A stretch of DNA of 64,000 bases, from assembly GCA_022925895.1 (NCBI GenBank), contig JAKSYS010000175.1:31643-95642 (forward strand). Direction: 5' to 3'. Source of the stretch: Fragilaria crotonensis (Eukaryota; Bacillariophyta; Fragilariophyceae; Fragilariales; Fragilariaceae). The position numbers were made by a program, and so were the translations under genes. Of this stretch, positions 12,941-24,374 are shown one piece after another; the first letter of the stretch is position 1; the number at the start of each line of letters is the position of its first letter. The notes under the pieces are model-generated. The model worked only from the letters and a program-made list of their open reading frames with translations. It did no database searches and was not told the DNA's origin.

Positions 12941-14010
12941 GTGGAGGTTATCTCCCTTGAAAATCAAGTGCATGTTGTGGAGGAGGAACATGAAGAACCC
13001 GTCATTTGGGGCGCGTCTCGCCCGGGAAAGGCACCAGATCTAGAACAACAGCGAGTGATCCACTCACATTTGTTGCGCAATGATTTTTTGGGACCCATCT
13101 CCAGTCTACAACAACATTTACTTCAAGAAGTTTTTCAAGCTTCCAATTGGCTTGTTTGATGTTTGATACAATTATTGAAAGGATTGCCTTGCATGACCCA
13201 TATTACACAGAAGCGAGATGCTTCTCAAAATCTCTGCTGTGCATCTTCTTAAATCTGGCGTCTCCCGTTTGCAACACGACGACAATTATCGAATGGCTGC
13301 GACGACGGGTATGGAGTGCATGAAACGTTTTTCCTTCGACGCCCAACATTCTTGGACAACATCAACACGCTTCTTGATGAGGGCAAGGCAGCAGGGTTCC
13401 CAGGGTATATTGGTTCCATTGCTGATTGTATGCATTGATAGTAGTGGAAAAAATGTCCTTCTGCTTGGAGGGGAATGTTTCAGGGTAAGGAGGAGTTCCC
13501 ACAATGATTTTGGAAGCAATTGCCAACCATAGTACCAGGGGGCATTTCATTTTGGAAGTCCCGGAGCTCTCAATGACATCAATGTGTTGGATAGGTTGCC
13601 TCTTTTGTACAATGCGGTCCGTGGAGAAGCACCAAGGGTTGATTTCACTGTCAATCACCACCAACACTCAGTGGGATATTGGTTGGCTGACGGCATCTAC
13701 TCAATGTATGCGTGTTTTGTGTAGACAATCCCAATCGCAACAACTCGCACGCAGAAACTTTTTGTGACCGCCCAAGAGGCAAAATGGAAGGATATAGAGT
13801 GTGCATTCGGTATACTGCAATCTCGTTTCCACGTACTGACTTCTAGAGGATGTCATCTTTGGGATCGTTAAGCAATGGACACGGTGCTGATCAGGACCTG
13901 TGTGGTTTTGCCCAACAAAATCATCGATTACGAATGTGAGCACAACATCGACGGCGGGAACATCAATGATGCCAACTTTGTACCATGATTGCATCACATG
14001 GTGGTGGTGG
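12941..14010 (+). pseudogene. Harbinger (ALP1-like) DDE transposase, broken
   Basis: Family segments appear in the right order but across all three plus frames. They are WGASRPGKAPDLEQQR near the start; LFDVFDTIIERIALHDPYY; FPGYIGSI..CMHW.WKKCPSAW (first catalytic Asp region, with a shift inside it and a stop after HW); LEAIANHSTRG; PGALNDINVLDRLPL-like; VDFTVNHHQHSVGYWLADGIY; and LFVTAQEAKWKDIECAFGILQSRFHVL near 13755-13840. These match the DDE_Tnp_4 superfamily transposases of PIF/Harbinger elements. I count at least five frame changes and several stops, so it is a true pseudogene. It lies within the element with inverted-repeat ends at 12544 and 15945. Confidence 0.85.
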
Positions 14011-14439
14011 TGCCTCGCGATCTGAATCAATCAGTTGAGGAGAGAGAGATGCTGAACAACACAAGCTACTCCAGCACAATTTGACAGTGGAAAGGTGGGA
14101 AAGGTGGATTGCACTTAATGGCAATGATGACAAGGATGACTTTGGTGATGGTAACATTGCTCAGTGATAGAACTAGTAGGATTAAATTGTAATGTAACAA
14201 CACTACTCACATATAGGACTTGATTGCTTGAAGTCTTAATCATAGTACTAGTATAGTACTAATTGATAGGGCTTGATAGGAGTCTCGTACTAGAGTAGAA
14301 TGTATTCCTGGCTAATTTATAGTAATACTAATCAAACTTCTGTCCTCTCTCTGCTTGTTGTATTGAGGATTGTCCTGGTTTTTGATCTGTCATGTCTATC
14401 AGTGGTGTCTTTGTTCTAATTGTTCTACAATGACAATGT

Positions 14440-15687
14440 AGTCAACAACTGAGCGTCCTCAACATCTTCATCTTCATGATTGCTCTATAGAGCTGCAAGG
14501 AGATTTGAGTTGATGCTGGGAGTGGTGGTGGTCGTGTGGCCTGACCAAAATCGCAACCGGTCATTGCTTTAATACAGAAAACAGGCTGGGAACCAGATTG
14601 TGTGACAATCTCTTCAAGAGCCGTGCCCTTGCGATATCCATCAGGGACCGAATGATGGCCAAGTTCGTGAAAGTGTTCCTGACAATGTTCTTCTTCCTGA
14701 ATCATGACCTCCTCATCATTGTCAAAATTGTCATCATCCTTGTTCTCACAATCAGCTCTGAACGTCAATAAAACATTGGTGGACAGATTCAACAGATGCA
14801 GCAACTGCACCTTCTTCTTCTACATTTACTGGCATTTACTTATTGGACAAGTTCTTCTTCCTCATTGCCGCAAAGAAAGCTTGATACTCAACTGCATCAG
14901 ATGTTTGCATGAACGGTTGATACGCAAACTGTTGGTGCAAAAGGTGATTCTTCAATTTTGAAGATGCAGCAAGAGAGGCAATACAATTGCTCCTTTCAGC
15001 AATGATATCAGCATTTGCCAACTCTGTTTCTTCTTGACATCAGAGGCAAACATCTGCTGCTTGCGATTCACTCTTATTGGCTTTTGCTTGCTTGCTTTTT
15101 TCCAATGCTGGGGCAAGGAGTACACATCAATATCTCCACCTTCTCCATCAACAACTGGCACTGCATTATCATTGTTGCAAAATAATAAGGCATGTCAGAC
15201 CTGCAAATCAATAGTAGCCATATTGATCCATACTTGGGGAGACCAGATTTCTTCAGGACATTGTAATTCATTTCACGCTTGAAACCTTTACAAAATTTCA
15301 CGAGGAACTTTCTCTTTGCATCATTAACATAATCATCAAAAACGCAACCACTGGTGTGGTACTCACGGAGTACACTCTCATCAGCATACCGATGTACTAC
15401 TTGTTCACCTCCGTTTGAAGAACCTTGTTAAAATGGTTCTGAAGGGAACATGCGTTGCATCCAGCATTAACACCCCACTGTAAGAAGCTCACTCGGATCT
15501 TCTCCCAAAACGTTGCTCCATTCTGATCCGTGCCAATAGCCGCATTTGTCGTCACGACGACGTACGCCAAAGCGAGCACCACATCTTCATCACTCCTGAA
15601 GTTTGGCTGGCCTTTTGCATGGCCAATTTGCTGCTTGAGGGAAGAAAGCAAAAGTTCATCATCATTTCCTGGTGCTGGTGGATTCAT
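14440..15687 (-). pseudogene. Myb/SANT-like DNA-binding partner of the Harbinger element, broken
   Basis: The 5' part (15687-15397) reads FRSDEDVVLALAYVVVTT, GTDQNGATFWEKIRVSF and CSLQNHFNKV. This is the trihelix/Myb-like domain (W/F..EED..L..A...V..D...GTDQ....FW..V...F) of Harbinger second proteins and plant NAM-associated proteins. Downstream, in other minus frames, come a Lys/Gln-rich segment (near 15070-15110, GKKQAKA-like) and an acidic segment. These are the usual C-terminal parts of such proteins, separated by frame changes and stops. In this transposon class the Myb-like protein binds element ends and helps import the transposase. This copy is not functional. Confidence 0.7.
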
Positions 15688-15945
15688 GATTCAAACAATG
15701 ACAAAGAAGTTTACGATCATAATGACAACGACAAAACAACAGTGAACAAAAAACATCAGCATCATCAACACAAGCAAGATACCGTGTGTACAAGTATTTT
15801 CACACCACGCAGATCCGCACCTGTTTTCAATGCAATAAAATAGCTCCTCCGGTGGCAAACGGACATATCCGAAATTTCCAAAATTGGTTTGTAAAGACGC
15901 TCCTCGAAGAAACATAGCGTTCGAAAAATGGCTCCTCTGGTGGGG

Positions 15946-16647
15946 AGTGGGAATGCTGTTAGTTCTTGCAGTTCTACTCATATATGTATATACATGTATA
16001 AAGCTCATACAGAATTTCGTATGTTTGTACACCGCGGCTCTGAGGAATAAGGAAGCTTGCTTGCCAGATGCAATCGGATTAATTACATATATGCGCAGAC
16101 TAATTGTTACGGTGTTTTTAAATAATTTGCAGGAAGCATCGGGAAGTCGGTCATTGACTTATTTCTGCTATACCTAGGAGTACTTTGATGTACAGTACCC
16201 GGAGTTCCAGACGTAAGTTCAAGTCAGATGCATCTTGTGAATTCTGGTGGTTAAAGTGCGTGGAACAAGTATTTGCAACCCTCTTAATTGTAATATACGA
16301 GTAAGTTGCAATACATAGACGCATGGGATTACTAATTATGGCTTCGATGAGTTCAACATTTAAGAAACTTTTGACGCCTTCTTTGGGCCATCTTGACTAT
16401 TTTGGTAATTGTATGCTATATTTTTCAATTGCGTAAGACTAAGAAATTGCCAGGCATTTTACCCAACAATGTGATCTTCACACTCTGGAGTACAAGTACT
16501 ACTCGAGTAGGTGCTACAATTGTACTTGTACACCTGGTACTTTTGATTGCATTATGAAAGATCCTTTTTCACTAGACACGTCTCACAATAAAAAACCTTT
16601 GAAGAGAACTAAAAACCTGAAGAACCAAATCACTCCTTCGGTCGAAA
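15946..16647. other. Intergenic, no gene seen
   Basis: AT-rich flank between the Harbinger element and the next gene. No credible open frame. Confidence 0.5.
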
Positions 16648-18123
16648 ATGGATGATCAGAGGAGAAACGCTTTGCCCACCCTACCTCCTGTTGTTGCCGC
16701 CCTACCTCCTGTTGTTGCCGAACTTACTTTAAACGAGCCCGGGAATGAAAAGAAAACGAAGTCCAAGTCCAAGAGTCCAACAAGAGACAAGAAGATTGTC
16801 AAGGCAGAAGCCCCAAGGAGTCCAAAGAAGGATAAAGAGAAGCCTGAAAAGGAGAAGTCTGACAAGGAGAAGCCTGACAAGGAGAAGCCTGAAAAGGAGA
16901 AGTCAAAGAAGGAGAAGAAGGAGGTCCCAAACAGCCCGAAGAAGGAAAAGAGCGGGGATGCGATTAGTGATCACAGCCGTCGCGTTCCTTTCGAGCTCTT
17001 TCAGGCGGTGAAGAAATCCGGTAGGGATCCTTTCTATCGTTTCTTGCTTGTGAGGCTTAAGTCGTTCAAGAATGATGAAAAGTACCGGGAAGATGGTGTG
17101 AAATGGGATCTGATCGACTGGGATAACCTCCAGATCGAGGATTACGAACGACCGTATCGCGTACCAGAAGAGCTAAAGAAGATAACCGCTGAAGAGTTGT
17201 ACGAAAAGTTCATGTTTGGAAAAAAATATGGCAATCATGACGGGGCTCGCTACTTCTCGGAGTTCCTCGGCAACGAGTTTTACCATACTAGCGCCTGGGA
17301 GTGCATGAGTGACTTTGAAGTCATGATGAAGGAAACGACGAGTTATACAACGTTCGTGAAACTTTTCAAGAAGATTGTGGACAAACTTAGTGATCATCGT
17401 GATCCTTTTCCCAACGAGTATAAGGAAGAATTTGAGGCTCTAAAGTTTGTCTTGGAAACTACTGGGATTCAGCATCGGATAAGCCTCGGCAGTTGTTGGA
17501 TAAAGAGAAAGCCAAATCAGAAACAGTGGAAGGAGGAGGCGAACCGAACGGAAAAGGCGGCCCAAAAGGCACTTGATAATGCAGGAAAGGAAAAGGAGCA
17601 ATTAAGGTTTGACAACGGATGTGCTCCATCTCTTCTCCTGAGCAAAGTGAAGGAATTCGGAAGGGATCCGCTCCACAATTACTTGCTTAGCAAGATTAAA
17701 TTATTCAAGAAGACTGACGAATATAGGGCCAATGCTAAGACATGGGATCTGATCACGGTCTCGGAGGAGGATCGTTTGGATCCCACAGTATACACCAACA
17801 TTCCCGCTGAAGTGTTGTACGAGAAGCTAATGTTCCCAAAACGAGATGGCCATTTCGTTGCGACTGACGTATTCGTGAGAACTTTCCTTAGCCGTGAGCT
17901 CGATGATGATTTTTCCTGGCCGTGCATGCTTGACTTTGAAACTATGATGAGCGATACCACGACTTATACGAAGTTCATGAAACTTTTCCAGAAAAACATG
18001 GCGATATTCAGTGGCAATTATTTTCCTTTTGCTAGAGCAAATCAAGAAGCCGTTGCGGCACTTAAGGAGTGCTATGACACGTATAAGGACTTGGATTTGA
18101 AAGCTGCTAGGAAGCAGAAGTAG
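16648..18123 (+). CDS. Lys-rich protein with two copies of an unrecognised domain (491 aa)
   Basis: One uninterrupted frame from ATG at 16648 to TAG at 18121. Residues 1-30 hold a duplicated TLPPVVA/ALPPVVA segment. Residues 33-105 are a highly charged, nuclear-like tract of EKPEKEKSDKEK repeats plus SPKK motifs. Two homologous segments follow, about 113-270 and 327-480. Each reads K..GRDP...(Y/F)LL...K.FK...(K/E)YR......WDLI, then EELYEKFMF/EVLYEKLMF, F....W.CM.DFE.MM..TT.YT.F.KLF.K. A charged helical linker (about 295-325) joins them. I do not recognise the domain. SPKK and Lys-rich tails suggest DNA or chromatin association (inference). Intactness amid transposon debris argues that it is a functional gene or a recently active element component. 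Confidence 0.75.
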   Translation: MDDQRRNALPTLPPVVAALPPVVAELTLNEPGNEKKTKSKSKSPTRDKKIVKAEAPRSPKKDKEKPEKEKSDKEKPDKEKPEKEKSKKEKKEVPNSPKKEKSGDAISDHSRRVPFELFQAVKKSGRDPFYRFLLVRLKSFKNDEKYREDGVKWDLIDWDNLQIEDYERPYRVPEELKKITAEELYEKFMFGKKYGNHDGARYFSEFLGNEFYHTSAWECMSDFEVMMKETTSYTTFVKLFKKIVDKLSDHRDPFPNEYKEEFEALKFVLETTGIQHRISLGSCWIKRKPNQKQWKEEANRTEKAAQKALDNAGKEKEQLRFDNGCAPSLLLSKVKEFGRDPLHNYLLSKIKLFKKTDEYRANAKTWDLITVSEEDRLDPTVYTNIPAEVLYEKLMFPKRDGHFVATDVFVRTFLSRELDDDFSWPCMLDFETMMSDTTTYTKFMKLFQKNMAIFSGNYFPFARANQEAVAALKECYDTYKDLDLKAARKQK

Positions 18124-18303
18124 CGACGGTGCGATGCACATCGCACTGAATATGTCTCCATCGGATGAGGAAGGAACTGATGATACGCAAGGGTCGCCTG
18201 TTGTCTGAGTGAAGCGGCGTCATTATGGAGTCGTTGCGGCAACTCCAGTTTATTCGGACGCATCGGAAAGGGTCGAACCGTCACGATATAATACTGCCGA
18301 GAG

Positions 18304-19300
18304 ATGCACTACATTTTTTACATGATATTCTTACATTTTCGAGAATCGTTGTTTCGTTCCTTTTGGGGGATTACACGACTTCGGTCTCGCTTTAGTTATA
18401 CGTTAAGGATTTATTACTGATTCAAACACACCATAATCTGGTAACGGGTGTTGATGTGTTGATATCACTTCTCAACGTACCGCGCTATCATATGTCAACA
18501 AAACAACAGTTCAGACACATTCGTATTCATAATAGGGTTTTCGTCACAGTGAACCATATCCTAAATTAGTCATGAGCCGAATATCGCAATCACCTCCCGT
18601 TTGATCATAGACTCATTTCTTCGCATCTTTTGCATTCACGAGGGCGGCCAACTCTATCACGTACGTAAACTTATTTCTTAACAACGTCGGCAATTTCATT
18701 CATCATTGTGAATGGATGTGGATGCCAACGCCATCATTTATTAGTTCGTTCACGACTGAGTTGTCGGTGGACCAGGTCGTAGATTTGAACTGGCGCAGAG
18801 TTCATAGGTTGTTTGTCGCTTCATTCTCCAGCACCAGGTTTTCTCCGCGGCAGATGCAGACTTTCCAAACGAGATTGACTCCCGCATGTAGTAGTATCAA
18901 CTCGTTTCTTGAGCGCATTCATCGTCAAAAGAGGATCCGGTGGTTAAAATCTCAGGCGTATACACCAGACAGGTCTGTTATTTACCGGTAGTTCATGAAA
19001 ATCTGGCGGACTGATGAGAATCCGTTGTCGCCTTGCGACTGCGGTGTCGTTCTTGTCCGTTGTCACAGCCACATTCTCCAAGCCTCCATAATACTGTAGC
19101 CTGTAATCAGGTTTTCGGACGTGTGAATTACCTCAACCTTGCACCTCCTCAACATGCATGGTTTTCATAGTCGGGACTCCTTGGTCTCCAAAGTCTTTCA
19201 GGAACACGTTCTTGGGATCCCCGCCTCCACGAAAGCCTGCTCCTGATAAGCCACGGGGGTGACGTGTTGCTCGACGAGGTCTCTCTTGACGATCTATTAA
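18304..19300. repeat. Dispersed repeat, copy B
   Basis: Second copy of the repeat at 10958-12385, same orientation and same order of landmarks but shorter. Together the copies bracket the Harbinger element and the 491-aa gene. No intact open frame in either direction. Confidence 0.7.
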
Positions 19301-19737
19301 TGAATGAATGATAGTGACTACCGGTAGACAAGCTCACCTTGGATCCTTGATTGCTCCATGTCGTTGTCTTACTGTACTGCAGTAATACTGTATGCGTATA
19401 CTGTACTATTCTGTGGCTTGCGTGAACGGAACCCCGGATTTCTCCTGCAGTGCTACCGAGCATTGCTTACAGAGACATCCAGTAAATTCATGTACAGCTG
19501 GTTTTCTGTTCTAAAATCCGGGCGCACGTCCCAGTATTAATTCTACGCTAGACCGATTTCACTGCCAATATGACGTCACGAGGGCGGGACTTTGTCGTGT
19601 TGGAAGCAAGGCTTCCACAATGAGATTTTCAAGCCGTCGTTTGCAACATTTCCATTCTAATCTATAGATTTACCTCCTGCAGTCACCTTCCTATGTAACT
19701 CAGTGAACCTACTGTTGGTGATAAATCTATAGATACA
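19301..19737. other. Upstream region of the transposase with a small inverted repeat
   Basis: No gene. A 14-bp inverted repeat around the palindrome ATCTATAGAT (19659-19672 and 19722-19735) sits directly before the transposase start codon. It could be a hairpin or an end-binding site; this is not proven. Confidence 0.5.
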
Positions 19738-22700
19738 ATGGTTGACAAAGGTAAATATGCTATTTTGACTGATGCCGTCATGCTACTTCGAACAGACATC
19801 ACGTATGGTCCGAGATTGTCAAATTGCTGGCTTCCTGCATCAACTTGGGCTGAAGCTTTAGGGAGATTTGATGTCAATGCGTCCCTTGGCGTCATTGATG
19901 TAAGAAGGTTCAATACAGGGATGTCCAAGTCGGCTTCTTTCGGAGAATTGATGCACCGATTTGATGGATCAAACACAACAGGAGTGTTCAGAGTCACATA
20001 CAAGAACACATTCTATTACTACTTCACAGAGAAATCAAGGCAGATACGGTACCCATGTCCACTTAACAGTGCATGGAACGAAAAAGTAATGGAAGCAGCC
20101 GCAAATGTGCTAGTCATTCCAAGCACAAGATCAAGACCCGCTCTCGACACAATGATAACTACACCTGTCAACACGGAGGCTACAACGGGAGGAAGGATCG
20201 GAGACATTGTTGAGCAATCACCGAGCAAACGAGCAAGGATAGGAGATACTGGTGCGGCCGCTGTAATGATTGCTGCTGATGCTTCTAGCTCAAGTTACTG
20301 GCCATGTAGCCCAGAGGCATACCGAGTGTTCAAACCACCAAAGAAACATGGGACAACGAATTGCGAGGATGGGAATGATACTGATTTCGATTCTGAAACT
20401 CCAATGGAAGCACTTCAGAGAAGGATTGTACTGCTTCAAAGCGTTCATGAGGAAGAAAATAATTGGAGGAATGTTGTGCAAGGTAGAGATATCGACAACG
20501 TGTGTACCAAAGCTGAGATATGCGCTGTCAGGCAAAGGGCGACGTTTCTTTGTTATGCGTACCGATTGGCTCTTGCAAAAATGAATGAATGGACGTGGCA
20601 AGACTGTTGCACTGAATCTTGTAAGGTATTGAACACTGTTGGTATGACGCAAGCAACCTTCTATAAAACCATCGCAAATTGGAACATTGTGTTCCGTAAT
20701 TTTGAATGCTTCCCAAACCCAAACTTGTCTGTTCAGTGTGGGAAACGACCTCTTCCTCGAGTTCTCGAAGTGTTTCCATGCGCAAAGGAGCAGATTGTTG
20801 CATTTGGCGTCGAGAACTTGTCACATCTTTCAATTGAAGCAGTCTATCAATTCGTTCATTCGTCTGTAATCCCAAGGCTGGCTGCGTTGTGGAAACGTGA
20901 ATCGGTAGTAGACGAAGATACTGCAGAAACGTCAACATTGAGTACAAGTACTACAGCCATTAATCCTACTAGCAATCCTGTCGATGTCGATCAAGATGAG
21001 GATGATATTGCGCTATTCCTTCGCGCACATAGACTTAAAAACATGAGCTTCACAACAGCATGGCGCTGGATGCGATTACTCGGATTCAAGTATGATACGA
21101 GAAGGAAGAGCTTCTACGTCGATGGCCATGAACGTGAAGATGTTGTCGCACATCGAAATGCATTCTGCAAGAACTACCTTACCGTGCTTGAGCCACGTTG
21201 TCGGCGTTGGATTCAGCTTCCACTCAGTGAAGCTGCTACGATCAAGACCTTAGACACAGATTTCGGACATCATTACTATGATATTATATCTGATGAGACT
21301 CGGGTTGAGTTTCACGTTGACTATTGGAAGAATTGCATATCAAGAATCAAAAGGGAGAAGAGGCAGCGCGAGATGTTGAAGCAAAAACAAGCATACGAGT
21401 GTCATCATCAGTCAGGCCCTTGATGATTATTGGTCAAGATGAGTCTGTCTTCGCGCAGTATCTACTGTCCTCCAAACAATGGGTTGGGCCAAAGGACAAG
21501 TGCCACTTCTGCCCAAGTCGGAGGGCGATGGGTATATGCTTTCTGCGTTCGTGTCACGCGAATTCGGCTTTGGCAGGCAGATGACAGAGGATGAGTTACA
21601 AAGAGTGAATATGGCAAGGCAAACAGCAGCTCTCGGCGGTGGAAATTACCTCGATACAACAGCTGCGATGGAAATCTTGGGAACAACGAGGAAGCCGATT
21701 TTGTTGGAATCCCCTTCGTAAAATACTTGTTCATCGGAATCAATAATCAGGGTTATTGGAATTCATACCACATGAGTCTTCAGCTTGAGGATGTGGTTGA
21801 TTGCCTACGAATCCTATATCCAAGCTTCGATTTTGTATTTTTGTTCGATCATTCTCAGGGACACGCTCGCAAACGTGATGGTGCACTCAGTGCGATCAAC
21901 ATGCAAAAGAACTTTGGAGGATCAAAACAGCAGATGAGAGACACAGTCATAATGTCACAAGAGGGTTATCTGGGCACACACTCACCAACCCTGGGCATCG
22001 GAGACACACAGTCAATGGTATTCAATACTGACGACTGTGGCCCATGGTATTTGACACCAGAGCAACGTGACTTACAACGTCATGATCGAATAATGGGGAA
22101 AAGAAGCAAGCCAATTGAAAAAACAAAGAAGACCCTTCTTGAAGAGCTCAACGAAAAGGGTGTGACGCTCCAACAAAAACGCGGGTACACTAAAGCCGAA
22201 CTTCAGGAATTGGCAAGAAACAATTCAATCGAAACTCACAAAGAAGTCGACAAAATCCTATCTGGATGGGAAGGAAAATCTAAAGGCATGCTACAAGTTC
22301 TGTGGGAAAGAGGACTGATTGATCCAAGTGAGTTAGATAAATACACTGTCGACGGAAAGAAAGACACAATTTCAGGAAGATTGACTTACGGTATTCCCTA
22401 CGCCATCTCATCGCAGAGTGTGCTGATTTCAAGGATGAGGAAACGGCACTTCAGTACCTTGGATCTCAGCTGGGCATCACGGTACTTCTAACACCAAAGT
22501 TCCATGCCGAATTAGCAGGGAAGGCATTGAATTTTGCTGGGGTCACGCAAAGGCTTTCTACCGACGGGTTCCTGTATCTCAAAAGAGGGACGAGAGAATT
22601 TCAAACAACTTGTGAGAGATTCAACGTGTTCAATCAAGGAGTTGACCAAAGAAAGGATGGGAAAGTTTGCTTCGAGAGCACGCGCATATATTTGTACTTA

Positions 22701-22917
22701 CCATCATCTTTTTGAGTCAGCAGAGAATGAGGCAGCAAGGTCGTACCCACAACTTCATCGCCACAAGTATAACAGAAGATCAAGGACTTCTGTACTCCGA
22801 AATCAACGCCTGATGAAATTGTTCAAGTCTCACAGGTGTGCATTGGACTTCGATCGTGGCTTCGTCAACAGTGCACTCAAAGAAGCAAAGACAAGAAACG
22901 AGGAGGACGAGGTGTGA
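19738..22917 (+). pseudogene. Transposase of an unnamed DDE-type superfamily, frameshifted
   Basis: A long first frame (561 aa, 19738-21423) has a central Cys/Trp-containing region and the recognisable segment TAWRWMRLLGFKYD...YVDGHEREDVVAHR. It is followed by LMIIGQDESVF (first catalytic Asp) at about 21420. The protein continues through three more frames: SEGDGYMLSAFV, NQGYWN, FDFVFLFDHSQGHA (second Asp), MNLNPGG-like MQKNFGGSKQQMRD and the CWGHAKAFYRRV region near 22540. It ends at about 22917 with FKSHRCALDFDRGFV. Large fungal and stramenopile proteins share this pattern and are treated as transposases; that link is from memory of the pattern, not a search. At least five frame changes are needed, so it is broken or badly assembled. 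Confidence 0.7.
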
Positions 22918-23256
22918 TCATCATGTCGACAGAGATGGATTTTTATGGTCGCAGGAGACAGCTGCTACTAAAACTTGATAAAGGATATGGAAATAATATG
23001 CGTGCATGGTACGAATTGTACACAACCTACGTTCGGACGCTTCAACGAAAAACCAGCTGTAGCCGCAGTCTGCGGCTGAATTTGCGCCGGATGATTCTGC
23101 GACTCTGCGACAGAACGAAAAGGACCGATGTGCTGTACTGCGACTAATACTGTGCCACTTTGAATACATGGGCACTCTCCTTTGCTCGATTGATGACAGG
23201 CACGGCATCGACTATCATCAACAAAATGAGTCTATTTCTCCGCTTCAGTTCAATTG

Positions 23257-24219
23257 ATGATTAAAAAAGCACTGATCATTCTAACCTTTACAGTATACAC
23301 AGTCCAAGTCGACAGTTTCAGTGCACAATATTGTTGGACGACGACACGACGAAGGGCCGTGCCATCTTGGCTGTCACAGCATCACCGTGCCAAAATGACA
23401 AGGACCGCGGGGTTAGTAGGAGCAGTCACAAGCAACACATCACCACCACCATTACGGATTCGAAATCGCAAATTATCAACTCTTTCCATATGCCTCGTTC
23501 CTCCTCCCACTGCAACATATGTTTGGGAACTCCTTACCAAGGCAAGAACGCAGTTCAAGGATCCTGGACTGTTCCGATGGCCGCCTCACGTTAATTTGTT
23601 ATATCCATTCGTGGATGTGGAAATCACGAATGATACGGATGGATTGACAATGCTCAATAATGACATTGTTCGACGACTTGAAGTAGCCGTTCAACGAATC
23701 GAGCCATTTACCGTGACACTGGACCGATTTGGGACATTTGGTGGTGCCAAACATGGTGTGTTGTGGGTCTATCCAAGCACCACCACCAGCAACAACAACA
23801 ACAGGTGTTGTAACGCACTGCTGGATCGTAACGAGCCTGGAGTAGTACACGGTCTTTACCAGAGTCTCACACTGGAATTTCCAGAATGCTCGTGCTCGAC
23901 TCGTGAGTTCAATCCACACATGACACTATCACACTTTGAATCTCGGGATGATGCCGAAGCGGCGCGCACGGAAATTGAAACATGGTGGCCAGAGGAAGGA
24001 TTGCAGTTTCATGTCAATGAAATCTATCTGCTGCAACGAAAGGGAGACGAGGATCAATTCATGAGAGTTCTGAGTCTTGGACTAGGAAAACAATCAACAG
24101 GAATGGTCCATGATCCTCCTTTACCGTTCACAGGCATGCCGTCCATCGAGGAAGAGTGGGTTCGCAGTGAACGCATGAAGCTCAAAAAGAGACGGAATGG
24201 TACAAGTAGACCTAGATAG
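23257..24219 (+). CDS. 2H phosphoesterase (2'-5' RNA ligase-like) protein, possibly organellar
   Basis: 320 aa from ATG 23257, the first ATG in the frame. It has two His motifs of the 2H superfamily: HVNLLYPF (His at residue 111) and HMTLSHF (His at 221), about 110 residues apart as in the family. It lacks a strict HxT/S at the first motif (HVN), so activity on 2'-5' or cyclic phosphate bonds is probable rather than certain. The N-terminus is a hydrophobic signal (ALIILTFTVYTVQVDSF) followed by Phe and a basic, Ser/Thr-rich stretch. This resembles a diatom plastid bipartite presequence, though the motif is S-F rather than ASAF. The tail (EEEWVRSERMKLKKRR) is basic. The gene converges on the minus-strand gene at 24375. 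Confidence 0.8.
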   Translation: MIKKALIILTFTVYTVQVDSFSAQYCWTTTRRRAVPSWLSQHHRAKMTRTAGLVGAVTSNTSPPPLRIRNRKLSTLSICLVPPPTATYVWELLTKARTQFKDPGLFRWPPHVNLLYPFVDVEITNDTDGLTMLNNDIVRRLEVAVQRIEPFTVTLDRFGTFGGAKHGVLWVYPSTTTSNNNNRCCNALLDRNEPGVVHGLYQSLTLEFPECSCSTREFNPHMTLSHFESRDDAEAARTEIETWWPEEGLQFHVNEIYLLQRKGDEDQFMRVLSLGLGKQSTGMVHDPPLPFTGMPSIEEEWVRSERMKLKKRRNGTSRPR

Positions 24220-24374
24220 AATGTCCATGTTTTCATAAGAGTGAAAAGAAAATTCATTTTGTAGTCCTTTTCCTTCCTTCGTCATTGGCGTGCAGCTTGA
24301 GGACCGATAATCAATAAAAAGCGAAAGGTAGCGATGGCGTCCTACTATATAAAATGCTAAAAGGTCAAATTAAA

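Larger units (their letters stand above)
12544..15945. mobile_element. Decayed PIF/Harbinger DNA transposon
   Basis: A roughly 3.4-kb element bounded by inverted repeats: 12544-12565 and 15924-15945 match at about 20 of 22 positions. A second inner right copy (15837-15855) matches the left end perfectly over 19 bp (CCACCGGAGGAGCTATTTT). Inside are a broken ALP1-like DDE transposase on plus (about 12941-14010) and a broken Myb/SANT-like gene on minus (about 15687-14440), converging on each other. This two-gene content is the known signature of PIF/Harbinger elements. I could not identify a clear 3-bp target duplication. Both genes are too damaged to be active. Confidence 0.8.
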
